Assembly: GCF_033558715.1 (NCBI RefSeq)
Contig: NZ_CP114608.1
Location: forward strand, 1 to 12,567
Direction: 5' to 3'
DNA: 12,567 nucleotides
Source: Acinetobacter sp. YWS30-1
Lineage (GTDB): Bacteria; Pseudomonadota; Gammaproteobacteria; Pseudomonadales; Moraxellaceae
Of the stretch, positions 7,180-12,567 are shown in pieces. The notes below the pieces were generated by a model that saw only the letters and a program-made list of their open reading frames with translations, ran no database searches and was not told the origin of the DNA. The position numbers were made by a program, and so were the translations under genes. Position 1 is the stretch's first letter. Each line of letters starts with the position of its first letter.

Positions 7180-7235
7180 AAACCCCTCTATTTAAATATA
7201 TGATTATGTATCTTGTATCATAACCTCTAATTCTT
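7180..7235. promoter_or_regulatory. Divergent promoter region between DUF1643 and macrodomain genes
   Basis: This 56-base AT-rich gap must hold both promoters. It contains an inverted repeat TATGAT/ATCATA with a 12-base spacer (7200-7223 region), which could be a shared operator. No confident -35/-10 pair can be chosen. The plus-strand start has only a weak ribosome site. Confidence 0.4.
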
Positions 7236-7787
7236 ATGAAAAAGAAAGTGAATTTAATTCATGGAGATATCACAGAATTTCCAGTAGATGCTCTTATTAG
7301 TTCTGCAAATAAATCTTTATTAGGTGGGGGTGGCCTAGATTATATCATTCATAAAAAAGCAGGATCTCTGATGAAAGAGGCTTGTATCCATCTAAATAAA
7401 ACAAAAGGTGGTTGTCAGACTGGCTGTGCAGAAGTAACCGTTGCAGGTGACCTACCTGCTAAATTTGTTATTCATGCGGTTGCTCCTAGATGGCTAAATG
7501 GTGAAAAAAATGAACCACAATTATTGTGTAATACTTATAGTAGTGCTTTAAGAAAAGCAGAGGAAATTAAAGCTCAAACAGTTTCTGTTCCGAATATGGG
7601 AACTGGGGTCTATAACTTTCCTAAGCAGCTAGCAGCAGAAATTGCTATAGGTACTATCTTGTCAGAATTACCTTTTTATAATGAAGTGAAAGAAGTCTTT
7701 TTTGTCTGCTATGACATAGTAAATTACGAGATTTATAAGGGCATATTAGAAAATATTGATGACCCTAAAATTGAAATCTTAATTTAA
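7236..7787 (+). CDS. Macrodomain protein, YmdB-like ADP-ribose/O-acetyl-ADP-ribose hydrolase
   Basis: This 183-residue macrodomain is of the YmdB/MacroD type. Members bind ADP-ribose, and many deacetylate O-acetyl-ADP-ribose or remove ADP-ribose from proteins. The ADP-ribose pocket is visible in order: LIHGDIT (D11), SSANKSLLGGGGLD with Asn25 and Asp35 at the same numbers as the key residues of E. coli YmdB, HAVAP, and the phosphate loop PNMGTGVYNFP. The usual NAAN is SSAN here, a small change that keeps the second Asn. The gene faces away from the DUF1643 gene within the same pdif module and ends 10 bases before the right pdif site. Its target here is unknown; counteracting an ADP-ribosylating toxin or phage factor is only an inference. 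Confidence 0.88.
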   Translation: MKKKVNLIHGDITEFPVDALISSANKSLLGGGGLDYIIHKKAGSLMKEACIHLNKTKGGCQTGCAEVTVAGDLPAKFVIHAVAPRWLNGEKNEPQLLCNTYSSALRKAEEIKAQTVSVPNMGTGVYNFPKQLAAEIAIGTILSELPFYNEVKEVFFVCYDIVNYEIYKGILENIDDPKIEILI

Positions 7788-7797
7788 GTTTTCCTAA

Positions 7798-7825
7798 AAT
7801 TAACATAATACACCTTATACGAAAC
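7798..7825 (-). other. pdif (XerC/XerD) site, right border of module
   Basis: On the minus strand the site reads GTTTCGTATAA (XerC arm, 7825-7815), centre GGTGTA, then TTATGTTAATT (XerD arm, 7808-7798). Both arms fit the pdif pattern, and the XerC arm is identical to that of the site at 6681. Orientation is opposite to the left site, so the pair bounds a 1.1-kb module in the inverted arrangement typical of pdif modules. Confidence 0.88.
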
Positions 7826-7867
7826 GCCCGAAAAAATCCATTTTAAAACAATGTTTTATAGGTGTAA

Positions 7868-7899
7868 AAACAGCCTAAGCACGCTCTCTTAGGCTGTTT
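7868..7899 (-). terminator. Rho-independent terminator of the rep operon
   Basis: A perfect 12-base stem AAACAGCCTAAG/CTTAGGCTGTTT with an 8-base loop is followed on the minus strand by TTTTT. It lies downstream of the HTH gene and ends the repB operon. It can also stop plus-strand transcription leaving the macrodomain gene, although the T run there is poorer. Confidence 0.75.
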
Positions 7900-7977
7900 C
7901 AGAGATTTTTCGTGTTCCACGCTCAATAAGTAATCGATGTTCCACGGTTTTATTTAGTTTTAATAAACCTCATCCGG

Positions 7978-8032
7978 TTTTTTGATGAGTCATTATTTCA
8001 TGTGCTTGCACTGAAATTGGCTCATCAAAAAA
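7978..8032. repeat. 12-base inverted repeat after the HTH gene
   Basis: Perfect arms TTTTTTGATGAG (7978-7989) and CTCATCAAAAAA (8021-8032) are separated by 31 bases. They start 12 bases past the stop of the HTH gene. In RNA they could form a long-loop hairpin protecting the 3' end. The role is not established. Confidence 0.5.
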
Positions 8033-8044
8033 GTGGAGTCCTGG

Positions 8045-8608
8045 CTAACCATAGGGAAGGAAAAAACGGCTCAAGAATCCCCTCTTTTTAGGTTCAGGCT
8101 CAACATGTTCTGGAACAGGGATACGTTTGTTCTCTGGAGTAGTCAATCCGTCCTCTTTAACCTGCTTTAACTGAATATTTGTTGCCATATCAGTTGGGTT
8201 TGGCGAAATATTACTTTCAATATTCTCTTTATTAGGTTCACTACTAGTTTTATGTGGCTTCATTTCAATTAGTGTAAGAAGCGTATCGATACGAGCATTA
8301 GCTTTAGCCTCTCTATCTTCTGCTTTTTCTAATTGTTTCTTTAAAAAGTCGATCTGATTTTTTAACTCTACTACTGTTTTATCAGTGTATTCGGGTGTAT
8401 CCAGATTCTGTATTAGAGACGTATCAATACGTTTTGACTGTTTTCCAGAAAACGGTTCACCATATACACGCAATAATTCTGAAAAGTCTATAAAGCCATC
8501 ATGATCACGGCTTAATACCCCATTTTTTATATCTTTATAAAGTGTCGCTCTAGATTTTTTATACAGTGTGGCAGCATCACTAACACTGTATTTTGTACTT
8601 GTTTTCAT
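8045..8608 (-). CDS. Plasmid replication-associated HTH protein with coiled coil
   Basis: This 187-residue DNA-binding protein is of the kind that follows repB in many Acinetobacter plasmids. The N-terminus has a helix-turn-helix (YSVSDAATLYKKSRATLYKDI, about residues 7-27) with a MerR/excisionase-like follow-up (DHDGFIDFSELLRVYGEPF). A charged coiled coil covers about 75-115 (VELKNQIDFLKKQLEKAEDREAKANARIDTLL). A proline- and charge-rich linker ends in the basic, aromatic tail PKKRGFLSRFFLPYG. Its exact role (copy control, partition help or initiation accessory) is not known. It is 63 bases downstream of repB on the same strand. Repeated GTGTATT motifs and a large hairpin lie just before its ATG, suggesting autoregulation. 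No clear ribosome site is seen. Confidence 0.82.
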   Translation of the reverse strand: MKTSTKYSVSDAATLYKKSRATLYKDIKNGVLSRDHDGFIDFSELLRVYGEPFSGKQSKRIDTSLIQNLDTPEYTDKTVVELKNQIDFLKKQLEKAEDREAKANARIDTLLTLIEMKPHKTSSEPNKENIESNISPNPTDMATNIQLKQVKEDGLTTPENKRIPVPEHVEPEPKKRGFLSRFFLPYG

Positions 8609-8609
8609 A

Positions 8610-8671
8610 GTGTATTACTGTGTATTTAAGATACGTATTGAAGAATACAATAAGTGTATTCTTCAATACAC
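8610..8671. promoter_or_regulatory. GTGTATT-type repeat array and 15-bp hairpin between repB and the HTH gene
   Basis: GTGTATT occurs at 8610, 8620 and 8654 and as AATACAC at 8665; a related GTATT/AATAC pair is at 8635-8648. Together they form two short palindromes, GTATTGAAGAATAC and GTGTATTCTTCAATACAC. These also pair with each other as a 15-base stem (8635-8649 with 8655-8669) around a 5-base loop. The first two copies are 10 bases apart, one helical turn. The array abuts the HTH gene's ATG, so it fits an operator for that protein. Confidence 0.6.
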
Positions 8672-9565
8672 TCAAGGTTTGAAGCCTAAGTTCCGTAAGT
8701 AAGGTAAAAACTGCTTCTGTTGTTTTGGATCTCTAAGTTTTTCCTTGATTTTTGAAGCTAATATTTCATAGCTCTCACCCTCACGTGCTAGATGAGAAAG
8801 TTCATGTAGACGCGATAGTTGATTACCAAACATGTTTATCTGAGCATCTGTTAACTTATAAAACTCTTTCGGTATGTCTGTACTTTCCTGACCAATACTT
8901 TTTGTTTTTTCTTTAAAAGAAAAAGTAATGTGAGTAACTTTACGACCTGTTTTTTTCTGCTCATATGTCACACGTAAAGGGCTGTATTCATTTATTTGAT
9001 CTACAGCAGTATCAATTACCCTTTTTTTAAAATCAGCAAATAACGGATACTTTTTACCTAGTTCCAGCATGGTTCGTAGATTATCAACAGAGATTTCACG
9101 CTTACCTATTTGTCTGTATTGCACCAGTAACTCATAGATACGGATACCGTATCCACTGTTGATACCTGCGATATCAGATAAAGCATATTTCGTAAATTCT
9201 CTACTTAGGTTGGATATAAAAGGCAAAATTGGTTTTGAAAAGCGAATACCAATGACACTTTGACTATCTAAAAACTGAACCTCTTGTACCCATCTCATTT
9301 TGATAGATTTATCGTCCACAGAGAGGTTGATAGACCTTTCATAAAGTCTATTAATCCCTTCTTTTAAATCTCTATAGGCTGTTTTCTCATGTACTCCTAG
9401 GAGCTGTAATTCATTAACACTCACTGGGTATAACTCATCATCTGTGATGGGTTGATTCTTTGGAATACGTGAAATGGCTGCTAAGACAATACGTTGCTCT
9501 ACGGCACTTAATTGATATGAAGCTTCTATAACTTGATTTGATTTTACAACTTGATTCTTATCCAA
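8672..9565 (-). CDS. repB: Replication initiator, Rep_3 superfamily (RepB)
   Basis: This 297-residue initiator has the twin winged-helix plan of the Rep_3/RepB family: an N-terminal dimerization domain (SYQLSAVEQRIVLAAIS, residues 16-32; ELQLLGVHEKTAYRDLKEGINRLYERSI) and a DNA-binding domain (FTKYALSDIAGINSGYGIRIYELLVQYR; LRTMLELGKKYPLFADFKKRVIDTAVDQIN; VTHITFSFK). It should bind the iterons at 9608-9701 to open the origin and repress its own promoter at the inverted repeat 9590-9613. The frame is closed upstream by a TAA and has no ATG before the conserved start, so TTG at 9565 is chosen. No good ribosome site precedes it, which suggests deliberately weak translation. The HTH gene follows on the same strand. 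Confidence 0.93.
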   Translation of the reverse strand: MDKNQVVKSNQVIEASYQLSAVEQRIVLAAISRIPKNQPITDDELYPVSVNELQLLGVHEKTAYRDLKEGINRLYERSINLSVDDKSIKMRWVQEVQFLDSQSVIGIRFSKPILPFISNLSREFTKYALSDIAGINSGYGIRIYELLVQYRQIGKREISVDNLRTMLELGKKYPLFADFKKRVIDTAVDQINEYSPLRVTYEQKKTGRKVTHITFSFKEKTKSIGQESTDIPKEFYKLTDAQINMFGNQLSRLHELSHLAREGESYEILASKIKEKLRDPKQQKQFLPYLRNLGFKP

Positions 9566-9589
9566 AATAAAACCATTTAATTTTTAATA

Positions 9590-9613
9590 TATGACAAATA
9601 TATACTTGTCATA
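9590..9613 (-). promoter_or_regulatory. repB operator/promoter inverted repeat
   Basis: Perfect 8-base arms TATGACAA (9590-9597) and TTGTCATA (9606-9613) flank 8 bases. The right arm overlaps the first iteron (GTCATA). Rep_3 initiators commonly bind iterons as monomers and an inverted half-iteron operator as dimers, giving autorepression. On the minus strand a possible -35 ATGACA and -10 TATTAA with 17 bases between them overlap this repeat. Confidence 0.6.
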
Positions 9614-9701
9614 GTTAGTAGTCAATCCGTCATAGTTAAGTAGTCAATCCGTCATAGTTAGTAGTCAATCCGTCATAGTTAGTAGTCAATCCGTCATATT
9701 T
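9608..9701. repeat. Iterons of the replication origin (four copies plus a partial)
   Basis: Tandem 21-base units begin GTCATAGTTAGTAGTC and end AATCC, at 9608-9628, 9629-9650, 9651-9671 and 9672-9692. The second copy has one extra A and is 22 bases long. A partial fifth (GTCATATTT) follows at 9693-9701. Head-to-tail repeats directly upstream of a Rep_3 gene mark oriV. The AT-rich stretch after them (9700-9790) is a plausible melting region. Confidence 0.9.
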
Positions 9702-10081
9702 AAATGCTGAAACCATTGCTACTAAAGGCATACAGAGGGCTGAAAAGATTTAAAATATTTAAAAATAATTAAAAAAGGAAATTTGAAAAATTGCCCTTGG
9801 TTTTCGCTTCGCTCAAACTCTATTGAATCTCGCTTTCGCTCGATTCATCGGGGCAATTTTTGGTTCATGTTTTCGTGACTTTTAGAAAAAGCAAAAGCAA
9901 CTCGGAATTCGCTTCGCTCATCAGCTTTTTTTTCTCGCTACGCTCGGTTTAGGAATCAAATTTGGAAAGTTCGCACCCATTCGGGATGCTCTGTAAAGCA
10001 GGTGATTGATGGATAGGGAGCTTGTAATCAGGGAAAGGGATAAGCAAATTTTTTCAGTTCGCTCGTAGACACTCGCTCTGT
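9702..10081. other. Non-coding region between iterons and relaxase gene with duplicated CGCT-rich motifs
   Basis: No gene is seen in these 380 bases. An AT-rich part (to about 9790) is followed by a repeat-rich part. TTCGCTTCGCTC occurs at 9803-9814 and 9908-9919. Each copy is followed exactly 14 bases later by a CTCGCT(T)(T/A)CGCTCG motif (9829-9842 and 9934-9946). A looser variant lies at 10053-10079. An 11-base inverted repeat AAAAATTGCCC/GGGCAATTTTT (9786-9796, 9851-9861) encloses the first pair. It may be part of the origin or a mobile non-coding repeat. Confidence 0.55.
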
Positions 10082-11518
10082 TTATCGACTCATGCCACGA
10101 GATTTCATTTTAGGAGCTTGTTGCTGTGCTTTGAGCTGTTGTTCTTGTCTGAGTTTCATCTGTTGTTCTGCTTTGATCTCATCCACACATTTTTTAATGA
10201 CTTGATAGGATGGGTATAGAGTCTGGTATTGCTTGGCTTTGGCCGGATGTTGTTGTTGGTACTGCTTCCAGGCATGTTCTTTGAATTTTTCATTTTCCAA
10301 TAAATCCTTCACACCATGTTTTTTCTGGTGTTCATGCTGACCTTTCAGTTTTTTGTGTTCTTGGTAAATCGCATCACGTTGGGCTTCCCAGGCTTTTTTT
10401 CCAAACAGTAAGGGTTTGTTCTGGGTTAATTCGTTGTGTTGATCGACCAGGCTTTGCAATTTGTCATGACTTTGCTTGAGTCCGCTTTTCACGATCTCCT
10501 GGGCAAGGTGCTGATTGAACTCGTTTTGATGTTTGTGGTGCTTGGTCAGGTTTATTTCGGCTTGTTTGAGATTGCGCTGCATAAAATCCAGGTCTAGATT
10601 CGCGTCTTTTGCGCTGATTTCGCGATTTAGCACTTTGCCAAGGGTTTCCCTCTGTTTTTCTTCAAACAGGGCTTTTTCGTCAATTGGTGGCGTTTTAGCA
10701 CTATTTTTGATTTGGATCTGCTGTTCAGTTTTTAGTGTATTGAGTTTGATCTCATTTTCAGCAATCAGCAGATCCATATTTTTGTCGTATTGCAACTGAG
10801 CCTGATTTCTCTGTTTGATTTCGTCATTGCTTCGGCTGATTTCGGTCTCAATCCCTTTTCGGCGCAGTTCGGTGACTTTCGGTCCTTCGTGCAGGGTGGC
10901 TTCCAGGCCATTCTCCTGGTCTTTGTAGCTGCGGTGGTCGACTCGGGCGGTGTATCCGGCTAGATCCAGGTGCATATTGCAGATATCGGCAAAGTGTTCG
11001 CGCCAGTGCTCGATTTCTCCACTGTGTTTCTGATCGAGTTCCCGGGTTTTCTCTGTAAAACCTTCGGGCGTAAGTTTACGTGTGCTCATCAGGATATGGG
11101 CGTGATAATTGCGCTCATCACTGCCGGATCCGGTATGCGGTGCATGAATACAGGCATCGACTGCTACCTGATGTCTTTCCACGATGCTGGCACATAATTC
11201 TTCGAGCATGGCCAGACGTTGTTCCTGGTTCAGTTCACTTGGAAAGGCAATTTCAAATTCCCTGGCGACTGTCGAGTTTTTTCGGGTTTCCCGTTGTTCA
11301 ACTTCGTTCCAGAGTTTTTCTCGATTCTTTAAATGCTCTGGTGCGCCTTCTGGTAAATAAATTTCTTTGTATTCCACACCAGTTTTTCGGCTGTAGTCAT
11401 GTTCTCGGCCTTCACGTTCACAATAGATCTTTTCACCTGCCCGATAGGCAATCGCAGCAGTGGCGGAACGTCCTGCTGATCGTGCTACGGTTTTGACTGA
11501 AAAGTGGTAAATCGCCAT
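10082..11518 (-). CDS. mobA: MobA/MobL-family relaxase (MOB-Q)
   Basis: This 478-residue relaxase nicks oriT and stays bound to the transferred strand. The N-terminal domain (residues 1 to about 200) shows motif I with the catalytic Tyr25 (SATAAIAYRAGE) and the metal-binding histidine motif (VDACIHAPHTG...ERNYHAHILMSTR; His125, Asn137, His139, His141). The rest is a long, Gln/Lys-rich, largely helical tail ending in KMKSRGMSR. It is shorter than RSF1010 MobA and shows no fused primase. The gene is divergent from the mobC-like gene with the oriT between them, the RSF1010 layout. No transfer channel genes are present, so it needs a helper plasmid. The 5' half has noticeably higher GC than its neighbours, a hint of separate origin. 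Confidence 0.93.
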   Translation of the reverse strand: MAIYHFSVKTVARSAGRSATAAIAYRAGEKIYCEREGREHDYSRKTGVEYKEIYLPEGAPEHLKNREKLWNEVEQRETRKNSTVAREFEIAFPSELNQEQRLAMLEELCASIVERHQVAVDACIHAPHTGSGSDERNYHAHILMSTRKLTPEGFTEKTRELDQKHSGEIEHWREHFADICNMHLDLAGYTARVDHRSYKDQENGLEATLHEGPKVTELRRKGIETEISRSNDEIKQRNQAQLQYDKNMDLLIAENEIKLNTLKTEQQIQIKNSAKTPPIDEKALFEEKQRETLGKVLNREISAKDANLDLDFMQRNLKQAEINLTKHHKHQNEFNQHLAQEIVKSGLKQSHDKLQSLVDQHNELTQNKPLLFGKKAWEAQRDAIYQEHKKLKGQHEHQKKHGVKDLLENEKFKEHAWKQYQQQHPAKAKQYQTLYPSYQVIKKCVDEIKAEQQMKLRQEQQLKAQQQAPKMKSRGMSR

Positions 11519-11539
11519 GCCTGTTTTTCACTTTTAAAT

Positions 11540-11640
11540 TTTCACGTAGTGAAATACAACCGTGCATACGGTTGTCGGGGTATTGGGGAGACCCCAATCG
11601 GACTTGCAAACAAAGTTTGCATAAGTGCGCTCTTCGAGGA
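11540..11640 (+). other. oriT: Origin of transfer (oriT), MobQ/RSF1010-like, with four hairpins
   Basis: Just upstream of mobA lie four consecutive inverted repeats: TTTCAC/GTGAAA (11540-11554), ACAACCGT/ACGGTTGT (11556-11575), ATTGGGG/CCCCAAT (11582-11598) and TGCAAAC/GTTTGCA (11605-11621). The last is followed at once by TAAGTGCGCTCTT (11622-11634). A hairpin next to TAA(G/A)TGCG-C is the RSF1010/R1162 nic arrangement, so the nick is predicted near 11629/11630 on the plus strand. Confidence 0.75.
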
Positions 11641-11727
11641 AAACATTACTATACATATAGCACGTTGAATGCATATTCAAGTGCGCTTATGTTAGGGATG
11701 GTTTCCCAGGATGATGGTATTGGATTA

Positions 11728-11994
11728 ATGAGCGTTACTGAAACACTAGACAGCAAAATCAAAGCACAGGAAGAAAAGCTAAAGCAGTTAAAGGCTCAAA
11801 GACAGGCAGCACTGGCAAGAGAACGTGCCAAAGAGAAAGAACAGGCACGAAAGGACGATACCAGACGCAAAATTTTAATTGGATCCTGCATGCTAAAAAT
11901 CACTGAAGAAGATGAACAAGCCAGAGCTAAACTAATTGCTCAGATGGATAAGTATTTGACAGATGAGCGTGACCGAAAGCTTTTTAATTTATAA
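11728..11994 (+). CDS. MobC-like mobilization accessory protein
   Basis: This 88-residue, highly charged protein is divergent from mobA across the oriT, the position of mobC in RSF1010-like plasmids. The N-terminal half is one long charged helix or coiled coil (LDSKIKAQEEKLKQLKAQRQ...ERAKEKEQARK). The C-terminal half, DTRRKILIGSCMLKITEEDEQARAKLIAQMDKYLTDERDRKLF, resembles the core of TraD/MobC relaxosome proteins, which help the relaxase open oriT. The open frame extends upstream to 11572 through the oriT hairpins, so that part is not believed coding. ATG at 11728 is preferred because the charged helix begins there. ATGs at 11689 and 11698 are alternatives. The GIY-YIG-like gene follows after 17 bases. 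Confidence 0.75.
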   Translation: MSVTETLDSKIKAQEEKLKQLKAQRQAALARERAKEKEQARKDDTRRKILIGSCMLKITEEDEQARAKLIAQMDKYLTDERDRKLFNL

Positions 11995-12011
11995 ATTTTG
12001 AGAGATGAGTA

Positions 12012-12443
12012 GTGGAAGATCCAACACTTAATGAGTTAATACGTAATACAGAATTATTTTTTGAACATCACTGGAATGTAGATCTATTAGGAACGCCTCC
12101 TGAATGGTCACCAGTACATTTTAATTTTGGGAAAATTCCTAATTACGATAAACAAGGTGTATATGCGTTTATCAAAGGGGATTTAGTGACTTATATCGGT
12201 GTTGGGACTTCTAGAGGTGCTGGCCGTTATCGTGGTAATGGCTTAAGCGCCAGGGTAATGAAATATTGCCGATGGAATGAAGATAAAACTGAATATATTG
12301 CGATAGATCCAAGACTGAAAGATGCTGGATCCATCATTACAATAGGCTTTGAGCGTGATACGGCTTATTTAGCAAATGCCCTAGAAGTTTTTCTTATCTC
12401 TAAAATCCAACCTGTCCACAATGTGGTTAAAGTTGGTATGTAA
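12012..12443 (+). CDS. GIY-YIG-like nuclease domain protein
   Basis: All landmarks of a GIY-YIG nuclease fold are present in this 143-residue protein, in order and at reasonable spacing: GVY (residues 49-51), YIG (61-63), a helix arginine (Arg81 in LSARVMKY), the metal-binding Glu125 (ALEVFLISKI) and Asn137 (PVHN). The first 45 residues (aromatic and acidic, with WNVDLLGTPPEWSP) are not recognized. The start is GTG at 12012, because a TGA closes the frame just upstream; GAGAGATGAG may serve as ribosome site. It is 17 bases downstream of the mobC-like gene in the same direction, so probably co-transcribed with it. A role in DNA processing during transfer, or in nicking competing DNA, is inference. 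Its stop codon touches a pdif site. Confidence 0.68.
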   Translation: MEDPTLNELIRNTELFFEHHWNVDLLGTPPEWSPVHFNFGKIPNYDKQGVYAFIKGDLVTYIGVGTSRGAGRYRGNGLSARVMKYCRWNEDKTEYIAIDPRLKDAGSIITIGFERDTAYLANALEVFLISKIQPVHNVVKVGM

Positions 12444-12470
12444 TTTCGCATAAGAGATTTTATGTTAAAT
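12443..12470 (+). other. pdif (XerC/XerD) site at the end of the mobilization segment
   Basis: The site has XerC-type arm ATTTCGCATAA (12443-12453), centre GAGATT, and XerD-type arm TTATGTTAAAT (12460-12470). The XerD arm is identical to that at 6698-6708. Orientation is C then D, opposite to the site at 7798-7825, so the rep-mob backbone (7826-12442) is itself flanked by inverted pdif sites. The first base overlaps the stop codon of the GIY-YIG-like gene. Confidence 0.88.
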
Positions 12471-12502
12471 ACTTAAAACATCATGCTCTTTTATTTCTAA
12501 GA

Positions 12503-12567
12503 GGCTTTGTTGCAAAAATACCTAACACTATGATTTTATTATACTTATTTTTTATTAAAATTTTCTT
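12503..12567 (+). mobile_element. Terminal fragment of an IS at the right window edge
   Basis: GGCTTTGTTGCAAAAATA (12503-12520) matches the left-edge IS end at 17 of 18 positions in inverted orientation, so both point out of the window. The remaining bases are AT-rich IS subterminal sequence without a gene. The 9 bases flanking the two ends (TTTCTAAGA and TATACATAA) do not match, so a simple single insertion with target duplication is not supported. Confidence 0.6.

Noticed and set aside
9608..9701. Regular short repeats resembling a CRISPR array
   Set aside because: The units are contiguous with no variable spacers and lie directly upstream of a Rep_3 gene, so they are iterons.
10533..11496. 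Plus-strand open frames opposite the relaxase gene
   Set aside because: They are cysteine- and serine-rich shadows of mobA with no ribosome sites or recognizable domains.
11572..11727. N-terminal extension of the mobC-like protein
   Set aside because: The extra 52 codons run through the predicted oriT hairpins and nic core and have no family-like sequence; the charged helix begins at 11728.
12486..12502. CTCTT/AAGAG inverted repeat as a terminator after the GIY-YIG-like gene
   Set aside because: The stem is only five bases and no T run follows, so it is too weak to call.
12494..12502. Target-site duplication flanking the IS ends
   Set aside because: TTTCTAAGA here and TATACATAA at 49-57 do not match, so no duplication can be claimed.

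Overview
The window looks like a small mobilizable plasmid of Acinetobacter or a close Moraxellaceae relative. The evidence is low GC (clearly lower than enteric DNA), a Rep_3-type initiator with iterons and its usual downstream HTH gene, a MobA/MobL relaxase, a CsuC/D/E-like archaic pilus operon, and three 28-bp sites matching the Acinetobacter plasmid-dif (pdif, XerC/XerD) pattern. Both ends of the window lie inside the terminal sequence of an IS (18-bp end beginning GGCTTTGTTGCA). The window may therefore be a whole assembly contig bounded by a multicopy IS, possibly a circular plasmid cut at that IS.

Layout from left to right. 1-48 is an IS end that truncates a transposase fragment (49-222). 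380-859 is a plus-strand spore-coat-U (SCPU) pilin that converges on a four-gene minus-strand operon: major pilin (5495-5016), PapD-like chaperone (4972-4223), usher (about 4194-1849) and two-domain tip subunit (1858-875). A toxin-antitoxin module follows on the minus strand. The antitoxin (6100-5810) is intact, but the toxin (6398-6102) has an in-frame TAA at codon 12. A perfect 16-bp palindrome lies inside the module's promoter.

Next is a compact pdif module (6681-7825). Inversely oriented pdif sites flank two divergent genes, a DUF1643 protein and a YmdB-like macrodomain protein. After it come a HTH/coiled-coil accessory gene (8608-8045), repB (9565-8672), an operator and four iterons (9590-9701), and a 380-bp non-coding region with a duplicated TTCGCTTCGCTC motif. 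The mobilization cassette comes last: MobQ relaxase (11518-10082), a hairpin-rich oriT (about 11540-11640), divergent mobC-like gene (11728-11994) and a GIY-YIG-like gene (12012-12443). A third pdif site abuts the last stop codon (12443-12470), just before the right IS end (12503).

Taken together, rep and iterons replicate the plasmid, MobA/MobC/oriT let it be carried by a helper conjugation system, and Xer recombination at pdif sites can exchange accessory modules. The accessory cargo is a surface pilus likely used in adhesion and biofilm, a probably decayed addiction module, and an ADP-ribose-related gene pair of unknown purpose. The least described parts are the DUF1643/macrodomain pdif module, the minimal plasmid-borne archaic pilus with its convergent extra pilin, and the nuclease-like gene in the mobilization operon.
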